Assembly (NCBI RefSeq): GCF_001646665.1
Contig: NZ_LWBU01000383.1
Span: forward strand, 1-64,000
DNA length: 64,000 nucleotides
Direction: 5' to 3'
DNA from: Streptomyces noursei
Lineage (GTDB): Bacteria > Actinomycetota > Actinomycetes > Streptomycetales > Streptomycetaceae
Of this stretch, positions 51,701 to 59,400 are shown one piece after another (position 1 is the first letter of the stretch; each line of letters starts with the position of its first letter). The position numbers and the translations under genes are program-made. The notes under the pieces were generated by a model, which was given only the letters and a program-made list of their open reading frames with translations, was not told the origin of the DNA and did no database searches.

Positions 51701-54539
51701 CGCCAGACCGGCCGGCTGGTCGGTCGAGCGGGTGAGCAGGGACCTGGGGCAGACGCGCTTCGATCTGGAGATGCAGCTCCAGGAGAGCGAGGAAGGGTTC
51801 ACGGGCTCCGTCTGCTACAGCACCGATCTCTTCGAGCCGGAGACCGTACGCCGCCTGACCGACGGCTTCGTCGCCCTGTGCCGGGCCGTCGCCGACGCTC
51901 CGCGGGAGCGGGTGTCCCGCCTGACACGAAGCCTGGCGCCGTCCGCCGCGGGGCACGCGGAGGGGCCGGCGGAGGGACCGGTGGGCCATCCGCTGGAGTT
52001 GTTCGAGGCTCGTGCGGCGGCGGAGCCGGACGCGGTGTCGCTGGTGTGCGGCACGGAGCGGCTGACGTACGGGGAGCTGAACGCGCGGGCGCAGCGGCTG
52101 GCCGGTGTGCTGCGCGCCTCGGGAGTGGCACCCGAGGACGTGGTGGGCGCCTGCCTGGGACGGGGTGTGGACGCGGTGGTCGGCCTGCTGGGCATACTGA
52201 AAGCCGGCGCCGCCTGTCTGCCCCTCGTCCCGGAACTGCCGGCGGACCGGCTGGCCCACATGGTGCGCGACGCGGGCGCACGCGTAGTGCTGACCAGCCC
52301 GGCACACCGGGCCGCCCTCCCGGCGGACGGCTGCCCCGTCGTGGAGTACGACCCCGCCACCGGGCCGGCCGGCCCCCTCGACACGACGCAGCCCCCCACG
52401 GCGGTCCTCCGCCACGAGCGGTCCCTGATGTACGTCATCTACACATCCGGATCGACGGGCACCCCCAAAGGCATCGCCGTCGACTGGAGCACCATCACCA
52501 ACGTCGTACGCTTCGACCGATACCGGGAACGTGTGCACCGGGTGGCGCCGCGCTCCTGTGCCCAGCTCGCCTCCCACGGGTTCGACGTATGGCTCCAGGA
52601 GGTGTTCGTCACCCTGCTGCGGGGCGACCGGCTGGTGCTGGTCGACGAGGAGACCCGGCGGGACGCCGAGCGGCTCCTGGAACTGCTGGCGGCCGAGCGC
52701 GTCGAGCGGATGTACCTTTCGCCCGGGCAACTGGAACAGCTGGCCGTCTCCTTCAGCGAGCGCGCCACCGACCTCGCGCTGCGGCACATCAGTGTCGGCG
52801 GTGAGCCGTTGCGGTTGTCGGCGGAGACGCGGGCGTTCCTCTCGGCTCTGGACGGGGTGGTGCTGGAGAACCAGTACGGCCCCTCCGAGACCCACCACGC
52901 CACCTCCACCATCCTCACCGGCGACCCCGCCACCTGGCCGGCAGCCCCCACCATCGGACGCCCCCTGCCCGGCGTACACATCTACCTCCTCGACACCCAA
53001 CTCAACCTCGTCCCACCCGGCGTCCCCGGCGAGCTCTACATCGCCGGCGACCACCTCGCACGCGGATACACCGGCAAACCCGCACTCACCGCCGAACGCT
53101 TCACCGCCGACCCCCACCGCCCCGGCCACCGCATGTACCGCACCGGCGACCTCGCCCGCTGGACCCACGAAGGAAACCTCACCTACCTCGGCCGCACCGA
53201 CGACCAGATCAAGATCCGCGGCTTCCGCATCGAACCCGGCGAAATCGAAACCGCACTCACCCACCACCCCTCGGTGTCCCGGGCCGTCGTCGTCGCGCAC
53301 GAGGACCGGCCGGGACAGCGCCGGCTGATCGCCTACGCCGTACCGGCCACCTCCGACGGCATCGACGGTTCCGCACTGCGCGAGCACACGGCACGGTTGC
53401 TGCCCGACTACATGGTGCCCGCGCAGTGCGTGCAGATCGACGTGGTGCCGCTGAACGCCAACGGCAAGGTCGACGTCCGGGCCCTCCCGATCCCACGACC
53501 GGCCGCCCCGGGCGGGCAGGAACCTCGCTCCGTACGGGAGCAGTTGCTCAGCGAACTGTTCGCGGAAGTGCTCGGGGTGCCCGAAGTGGGCATCCACAGC
53601 AGCTTCTTCGACCTGGGCGGACACTCGCTCCTGGCGACCCGGCTGATCAGCCGCGTACGCAACGCCCTCGGCGTCGAGCTGCCGGTTCGCCGGCTGTTCG
53701 ACAGCCCCACCGTGGCGGGTCTGGCCGCTTCGCTGGACGGACCCGCCGACGGGCCACGCTCGACGAGCGGCTTGGAGACACTGCTACCGCTGCGTACCGG
53801 CGGCACCGAGGACCCGTTGTTCTGCGTCCACGCCGTCGCCGGGACCAGCTGGTGTTACGCGGGTCTGCCACGGCTCGTCGGCGAGGGCCGTCCGGTGTAC
53901 GGACTCCAGGACCCGGCCCTGCTCGACCCAGCCAGCGCGGGCGAGGGCATCGAGGACCTGGCGGCCCACTACGTCCGGCGGATCCGCGCACTGCGGCCGC
54001 ACGGTCCCTACCACCTGCTCGGCTGGTCGTTCGGCGGCCTCGTCGCGCACGAGATGGCCGTACGGCTGCAGGAACTGGGCGAGGAGGTCGGCCTGCTGTG
54101 CGTGCTGGACGGCTACCCCGTGGAAGGCGGCCGGGACAGCGGGCGGTACACGCCGGTCGCCTCCGGTGCGCCGCAGGACCGTGCCGCCGAGCTGCGCCGT
54201 TTCGCGGGTGTGTCGGTGCCCCTCGACGAGGAGGAGGTGGCGGCGGTCCACCGCTCGATGCTCCGCAACGCGGCCTCCATGCGTGACTTCGTGCCGAAGC
54301 GGTTCGAAGGTGACATGACCTTCGTCACCGCCATCCGGGAACGGGAGGCGGATGCGCCCGTGTGGCAGGACTGGCTGCCGTTCGTCACCGGTACGGTCAC
54401 CGAGCACCAAGTGGACTGTGCCCACCTGGACATGATGCGTCCGGAGCCGCTGGCCCGCATCGGCGCCATGGTGGCGCGGGCACTCGCCGCCCGCACACCG
54501 ACCGCCACGGACACGTCCCGTCCGGGGTGTGCCGGATGA
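48771..54539 (+). CDS. NRPS, A-T-C-A-T-TE
   Basis: A 1922-residue two-module synthetase. A1 spans about 10-515, T1 near 550 (FELGGHSLLA), C about 620-1050 (HHIVVDAWS near 751; the usual final Gly is Ala), A2 about 1075-1580, T2 near 1611 (FDLGGHSLLA), and TE about 1675-1905 (GWSFGG nucleophile Ser near 1752, His in DCAHLDMM). There is no C domain before A1. My reading of the pocket residues is DVLYFSQHA (A1) and DVQYSGQHA (A2); A2 shares DVQ with proline-type pockets, but neither matches a code I know. The A domains are nearly identical outside their cores. It holds the only TE, so it should add the last two residues and release the peptide. ATG has GGAG eight bases upstream. Confidence 0.93.
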   Translation: MRKNGIHRYDSDPLELFEARAAAEPDAVSLVCGAERLTYGELNARAQRLAGVLRASGVAPEDVVGACLGRGVDAVVGLLGILKAGAACLPLVPELPADRLAHMVRDAGARILLTSPAHRAALPADGCPVVEYDPATGPAGPLDTTQPPAAVLRHDRSLMYVIYTSGSTGTPKGIAVDWSTITNVVRFDRYRDQYLGDTPSVCLQLASVGFDVSFLEIFATLVRGGRLVLVEEAVRQDPERLLELLAAERVERMYLPPALLAQLAISWSERPVSLALTHVFVSGDTLALTPQTRAFLSALDGVVLENQYGPSETHHATSTILTGDPATWPAAPTIGRPLPGVHIYLLDTQLNLVPPGVPGELYIAGDHLARGYTGKPALTAERFTADPHRPGHRMYRTGDLARWTHEGNLTYLGRTDDQIKIRGFRIEPGEIETALTHHPDVHDAAVAVYEDPPGTRRLAAHVVPTDPARAPGDTALFDFLRDRLPAHMLPSAFVEAASLPLTRNGKVDRRALPAPSGSRRRTGTHAPPTDAVQRALVDIWEGLLKVEGIGVDDDFFELGGHSLLATQAVSRTRAALDATVSVRDLFESPTVRRLAEVIGARVAPEQDGAATVVPREAGDTRLSFAQRRMWFFDQLVPGSAAYNVSEMWHIRGPVDPALLRRALHAVADRHEVLRTTFATRGGDPYQVIAPTADIGWETADLTAMGTRAARDEAGRLAHAAAARPFDLRTGPLVRAQLFRLGDDHHCFVLHLHHIVVDAWSMEVIWRDLSALYDAYAAGRPDPLRPLAVQYADYAAWQHRLDSGGRTQEQLRFWKELLDGAPDLHGLPTDHPRPRALSGRGHRIDFTVPAGTADALRRIGRTHGATPFMVMLTVFDILLARCTGTADVVTGSPVAGRVRPELEDLVGFFVNTMALRLTWTGDPSFVELLERLRAVVLSAQENQDVPFDRVVEELAPERDVSRTPVFQIVFALSPADEHARPAGWSVERVSRDLGQTRFDLEMQLQESEEGFTGSVCYSTDLFEPETVRRLTDGFVALCRAVADAPRERVSRLTRSLAPSAAGHAEGPAEGPVGHPLELFEARAAAEPDAVSLVCGTERLTYGELNARAQRLAGVLRASGVAPEDVVGACLGRGVDAVVGLLGILKAGAACLPLVPELPADRLAHMVRDAGARVVLTSPAHRAALPADGCPVVEYDPATGPAGPLDTTQPPTAVLRHERSLMYVIYTSGSTGTPKGIAVDWSTITNVVRFDRYRERVHRVAPRSCAQLASHGFDVWLQEVFVTLLRGDRLVLVDEETRRDAERLLELLAAERVERMYLSPGQLEQLAVSFSERATDLALRHISVGGEPLRLSAETRAFLSALDGVVLENQYGPSETHHATSTILTGDPATWPAAPTIGRPLPGVHIYLLDTQLNLVPPGVPGELYIAGDHLARGYTGKPALTAERFTADPHRPGHRMYRTGDLARWTHEGNLTYLGRTDDQIKIRGFRIEPGEIETALTHHPSVSRAVVVAHEDRPGQRRLIAYAVPATSDGIDGSALREHTARLLPDYMVPAQCVQIDVVPLNANGKVDVRALPIPRPAAPGGQEPRSVREQLLSELFAEVLGVPEVGIHSSFFDLGGHSLLATRLISRVRNALGVELPVRRLFDSPTVAGLAASLDGPADGPRSTSGLETLLPLRTGGTEDPLFCVHAVAGTSWCYAGLPRLVGEGRPVYGLQDPALLDPASAGEGIEDLAAHYVRRIRALRPHGPYHLLGWSFGGLVAHEMAVRLQELGEEVGLLCVLDGYPVEGGRDSGRYTPVASGAPQDRAAELRRFAGVSVPLDEEEVAAVHRSMLRNAASMRDFVPKRFEGDMTFVTAIREREADAPVWQDWLPFVTGTVTEHQVDCAHLDMMRPEPLARIGAMVARALAARTPTATDTSRPGCAG
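48805..50086 (+). repeat. A1 scaffold, near-identical to A2 scaffold
   Basis: Within A1, bases 48805-49345 and 49642-50086 are almost identical to 51988-52528 and 52825-53269 in A2, at a constant offset of 3183 bases. The part between them, which codes for the substrate pocket, is clearly different apart from a short shared stretch near 49489-49535. Confidence 0.92.
51988..53269 (+). repeat. A2 scaffold, near-identical to A1 scaffold
   Basis: Second copy of the A-domain scaffold described at 48805. The 445-base distal block differs from its partner by about one base (near 52976, A for G). The pocket-coding section 52529-52824 is divergent. Confidence 0.92.
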
Positions 54540-55015
54540 GCCCGTACACCGATCGCGCGGTCCCGCACGCTCCGGACCGCCGGGGCCGCCAGGTCATCCT
54601 CGGGGTGGCCGCCAGCGACGCCCACGCGGTCGCCAACCAGCTGATCGCCATGCGTCTGCGCCACGACGGCTTCCTCGTCGTCAACCTCGGAGTGTGCACG
54701 CCGCTGGACGAGTTCGCGGACGCCCTGGACGCCAACCCGGGCGCCGAAGCCGTGCTCGTCGGCAGCCTGAACGGCCATGCGTACGAGGATCTCCAGCGCC
54801 TGCCCGCCCTGCGGGCGGCCGGCCGGCTGAACGTGCCCCTGGTGCTCGGCGGCAACCTCGCCGTCGGCGGCCGCGGAACGGCCACCGCACGCCAGGCACT
54901 GCTCGGCCTCGGGGTCGACCACATCGTCGGTGATCCCGACGACCTCACTCCACTGCTCGACTCCCTCCAGCCGCCCCGGGCCTCCGCCCCCGTCACCGGA
55001 CCTCTCCATGTTTGA
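54536..55015 (+). CDS. Glutamate (methylaspartate) mutase, B12-binding small subunit
   Basis: A 159-residue cobalamin-binding Rossmann protein like GlmS/MutS. The base-off B12 signature is SDAHAVAN near residues 23-30 (D-x-H-x-x-A; the common last residue is Gly), then VGSLNGHA near 80 and LVLGGNL near 102. With the large subunit it rearranges L-glutamate to (2S,3S)-3-methylaspartate using adenosylcobalamin. ATG overlaps the NRPS stop by four bases, and its own end overlaps the next gene, so subunits and synthetase are translated together. Confidence 0.9.
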   Translation: MSPYTDRAVPHAPDRRGRQVILGVAASDAHAVANQLIAMRLRHDGFLVVNLGVCTPLDEFADALDANPGAEAVLVGSLNGHAYEDLQRLPALRAAGRLNVPLVLGGNLAVGGRGTATARQALLGLGVDHIVGDPDDLTPLLDSLQPPRASAPVTGPLHV

Positions 55016-56417
55016 TCAGGACACTCTCGGCCTCCCCCCGGCGGCCGTCGCCGAACTGCCCGGCCGGCAGGAGCTGATGCACCATCTGGCCGGGCTCGCC
55101 AAGGAGTCGGTGCCCGATGTGCTGCGCGCCGCTCACCGCTCCGGTACTCCGGTGATCCAGCCGCGCTGCGGAGTGGGCGGGCACTCCGCGATGCTGGATC
55201 TGCTGCGCGAGCTGGAAGCGGGCGCGGCGCCGGGGATCCTCAGCGTCACCATCGACTCGCACACCCGGCTGGGGCACTTCGACGCCGCGGCATCGACACT
55301 CCGCGACAACCCCGGCCACCTCAACGGCTACCCGCTGGTCGCCCACGGCTGGCAGCGGGGACGGGAGCTGAACGCGAGCGTCGCCGCCCCGCTCGAGGTA
55401 CGGCACGGCTCACCGGACGCCCGTCTGTTGTTCGCCGTGTCGGTCGCGTCGGGAATCACGTCCTTCGAAGGCGGCGGGATCTCCTACAACCTGCCGTACT
55501 CCAAGGACGTACCACTGGAGCGGTCGCTGCGGGCGTGGCGGCGGGTGGACCGGGCGTGCGGCGAACTGGCCCGGTCCGGGGTCGTGGTGGACCGCGAGCT
55601 GTTCGGCACCCTGACGGCGGTCCTCGTGCCCCCGTCGATCAGTCTCGCGATCACTCTGATCGAAGCGATCGCCGCGACCGCCGAAGGGGTGCGCTGCGTG
55701 TCGATCGCGTATCCCCAGGGCGGCGAGATACACCAGGACGTGGCCGCCCTCCGGTCGGTGCGGGCGCTGGCCGCCCGCTACCTGCCGCCGGAGGTCGAGG
55801 TCTTCCCCGTCCTCCACCAGTTCATGGGGGTCTTCCCCGAGGATGCCGGCCGTGCCGAGGCGCTGATCTTCCACGGTGCCCTGACCGGACGGCTCGGCGG
55901 TGCCACGAAGATCGTCAGCAAGACCTGCCGGGAGGCGCACGGCATCCCGGACGCCGACGCGAACATCCACGGCATGAGGACCTCGGCGCTCGCGCTGTCG
56001 GAACTGCTCGACTTCATCACGCTGGACGAAGGTCGCGTGGAGGAGGAGGCGTACTGGATACAGCGCGAGGTGAGCGAGATCCTCGATCCGCTGCTGGGTG
56101 GCGGCGCTCTCCAGGACGAGATCGCCGCGGCCTTCCGCGCGGGCCGGCTCGACATCCCGTTCAGCGCCAGCGTCCACGCCCGGTCGGAGGTCGTGCCCAA
56201 GCGGGACGCGAGCGGCGCCCTGCGTTACCTCTCCACCGGCGGCCTCCCCCTCTCCCGGGCCGCCACGGACCGCAACGAGAGGTTGCTGGGCCGGGACGGC
56301 GCCCGGACGGGGACGCGACTGATCGAGGAAATCACCCGCGACATCAACCACTTCGCCGGCCGTGACCAGGGTCGGGCACGGCGCCCCCTCGGACAGGAGC
56401 GGACATGGACCACCTGA
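55008..56417 (+). CDS. Glutamate (methylaspartate) mutase, large subunit
   Basis: A 469-residue TIM-barrel protein matching GlmE/MutE. It has RCGVGGH near 47 that lines the active site, the DSHTRLGHFDAA segment, a central EGGGISYNLPYSKDVPLE region and KIVSKTCREAHGIPDADAN near 305. It forms the catalytic barrel over the B12 subunit. Cluster-borne copies supply 3-methylaspartate for friulimicin and the vicenistatin starter unit; here an Asp-like A domain follows in the next gene. It overlaps the small subunit by 8 bases and the next NRPS by 13. Confidence 0.92.
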   Translation: MFDQDTLGLPPAAVAELPGRQELMHHLAGLAKESVPDVLRAAHRSGTPVIQPRCGVGGHSAMLDLLRELEAGAAPGILSVTIDSHTRLGHFDAAASTLRDNPGHLNGYPLVAHGWQRGRELNASVAAPLEVRHGSPDARLLFAVSVASGITSFEGGGISYNLPYSKDVPLERSLRAWRRVDRACGELARSGVVVDRELFGTLTAVLVPPSISLAITLIEAIAATAEGVRCVSIAYPQGGEIHQDVAALRSVRALAARYLPPEVEVFPVLHQFMGVFPEDAGRAEALIFHGALTGRLGGATKIVSKTCREAHGIPDADANIHGMRTSALALSELLDFITLDEGRVEEEAYWIQREVSEILDPLLGGGALQDEIAAAFRAGRLDIPFSASVHARSEVVPKRDASGALRYLSTGGLPLSRAATDRNERLLGRDGARTGTRLIEEITRDINHFAGRDQGRARRPLGQERTWTT

Positions 56418-59400
56418 CGTACTGGAAAGACACACTCGCGGGCCTGCCCGCCCTCTTCGACCTGCCCACGGACGGGCCGCCCCCTGCCGAACCCAGCGGG
56501 CTGCGCACCGCGGTGACCCTCACCGTCGGGCCGCGCGCCCACCGGGCCGTCGCCGCGCTCGCCGAGCGGGAGGGCACCGGTGTGGTCACCGTGGCGCAGG
56601 CCGCACTGGTGGGTCTGCTGACCCGGCTCGGCGCGGGTGAGGACCTCGCCCTGGGAGCGACGGGACACGGTCCGGCAGGGTTCGTGCTGCTGCGGGTCGA
56701 CTGCTCGGGAGAACCCACCCTGGCCGAGCTGACGCGCCGCGTGCGGGACGCGGACCGTTCGGCGCGCGCGCACTCCGCTCCCTTCCGGCAGGTCACCGAA
56801 GCGCTGGGCATGCCCGCCGGGCAGCGTCGGCACGCCCTGTTCCAGCTGTACTGCGGCGGACCGGAGGAGCCGGAACACCCGGCCCCGTACGCCCCGATGC
56901 CGGACCTCCACGTCCGCGTCACCGGTGTCCGGGGCGACGGGGGCATGGAGATCGTGGTGGACGCGGACGCGGACCTCTACCGCCCCAACAGCGCCGAGCT
57001 GCTCGGCGGCCGGCTCGTCCGGCTGCTGACCGAGGGCTCCGAGGATCCGGACCGCCCGCTCGGCGCCGTCGAGGTGCTCACCACCGCCGAGTACGAGCGG
57101 CTGTTCCACCGCTTCAACGATACCGCCCGCCCCGTGCCCGAGAGCACCGCCGTCGCCGTTCTGGAGTCCCAGGCCCGCCGCACTCCGCACGCCACGGCCG
57201 TCACGTCCGGGGACGGCGACCTGACGTACGCCCAGCTCCACGCGGCCGCCAATCGCCTGGCCCGCCTCCTGGCCGGACGCGGCGCCGGCCCCGACGACGT
57301 CGTCGCGGTCGCCCTGCCCCGCTCGGCGGGGCTGGTCGTGGCCCTCCTCGCCGTGCTCAAGGCCGGGGCGTCCTACCTCCCCGTCGACCTCGGGTACCCG
57401 GCGGAACGCATCGCGACGATGCTGGACGACGCCCGGCCGGTCTGCGTGCTCACCACCGGGGAGGGTGTCGGACTGCTCCGCCCGGACGACCGCGGCGCGG
57501 CCACGACGGTCCTGCTGGACGACCCCACGACGGCGGCCGCCGTGTCGGCGCTCCCCGCGGGGGACCTCACCGACGAGGAGCGCCGGGCCCCGCTGCGCCC
57601 GGCGAACGCCGCGTACGTGATCTACACCTCCGGATCGACGGGGCGCCCCAAGGGCACGGTCATCGAGCACCGTTCCCTGGCGCACTACCTCCGGTGCACC
57701 ACCCGGTCCTACGGCAGCGTCACGGGCACCTCGTTGTGGCACTCGTCCGTCTCCTTCGACCTGAGCGTGACCTCCCTGCACGTGCCGCTCGCCGCCGGGG
57801 GCCGCGTGTGGGTGGCGACACTGGACGCGGAGAGTGCCGAGGACCCGGCCGCGCCCGACGGATGCGACTTCCTCAAGGCGACCCCCAGTGCGCTGCCGCT
57901 GCTGGCGGCGCTGCCGGAGAGCCTGTCGCCCACCGGGGAGCTGATGCTCGGCGGTGAGGCACTTCAGGGAGAGGTCCTCAACGAGTGGAGGGCCCGTCAC
58001 CCGGGAGTGAAGGTCCTCCATGTCTACGGCGCGACCGAGACCACCATCAACTGCTCGGAGCACCACGTCCCTCCGGGCGATCCGCTGCCGGCCGGAGCAC
58101 TGCCCCTGGGGCGGCCGATGGACAACGTCCGGATGTACGTCCTCGACGCCCGGCTGCGTCCGGTCGCCCCCGGCGTCGTCGGCGAGATCCACGTGGCGGG
58201 CCCCGGCCTGGCGCGTGGCTACGCCGGCCGTCCCGGCCTCACCTCCGCCCGCTTCGTCGCCGACCCCTTCGGAGCCCGTTTCGGCGATCCGGGTTCGCGG
58301 ATGTACCGCACCGGTGACCTCGGCCGCTGGACAGGAGACGGACAGCTGGAGTTCGCCGGACGCCGCGACCATCAGGTCAAGATCCGCGGCCATCGCGTCG
58401 AACTGGGTGACATCGAGCACGCCCTGTCCACACACGTGGCGGTCGGCCAGGTAAAGGCCGTGGCGGCCGACGACCCGGCCGGTGGCCGGCGCGTCGTGGC
58501 CTACGTGGTGCCCACCGCCGGGCGGACGCCGACGGCCGGCGATCTGCGAGCCCACGCGTCCGGCAGGCTGCCGGACCACATGGTGCCCTCGGTCGTGGTC
58601 GTCCTCGACCGGATACCGCTCACCCCCAACGGCAAGGTCGACACGGCACGGCTTCCCGTCCCCGGACACCACCGGTCGGACCAGCACATCGGCGCACCGC
58701 CCGACACACCGCGCGAGGCGGCGCTCTGCGACCTGGTCGCCGAAGTCGTCGGGGTCTCCGGCAGGGTCGGGGCGGACCGCGACTTCTTCGAGATCGGCGG
58801 GCACTCCCTGGCAGCCCTGCGGCTCGCCGACCGCATCCGTACGACGCTCGGCCTGGAGGCGACCGTCGGCGACGTCTTCCGGGCCCGTACGGTACGGGCG
58901 CTGGCCGACCTGCTCGACAAGGCCGCCCCGGCCACCGCTCCACCGCCCCTGACGAGAGCCGAGCACCGCCCGCAGCGGATCCCGCTCTCTCCCGGCCAGC
59001 GTGCGCTGTGGTTCCTGCACCGCCTCGACGCGGGCCCCGTCTACAACTCCTCGCTGGCCCTGCGGCTCTCCGGTGACCTGGACCTCCCCGCGATGGAGCG
59101 GGCGGTGGGCGACGTGCTGGACCGGCACGAGACGCTCCGGACCTGCTTCCACGGCGACGACGGCGAGCCCTACCAGCAGGTCATGCCGGCCGGCTGCCAC
59201 CCCGGCCTGGTGTCCGTCCGCCTGGCGGCCGGGCCGGGGGCCGACGACCGACTGACGCGGGCGGCGACCGAGGCCCTCCGCGTACCCTTCCCGCTGGGCG
59301 ACGTCCCACCGTCGCGCTTCACCGTCTTCTCGGCCGGGGCCTCGGAACACCTGCTGCTGGTGGCGATGCACCACATCGTCACCGACGGCCTGTCCATGAG

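Noticed and set aside
48805..53269. Assembly duplication of one A domain
   Set aside because: The two copies differ clearly in the pocket section and in flanking domains, so they are two real domains; recombination explains the identity better.
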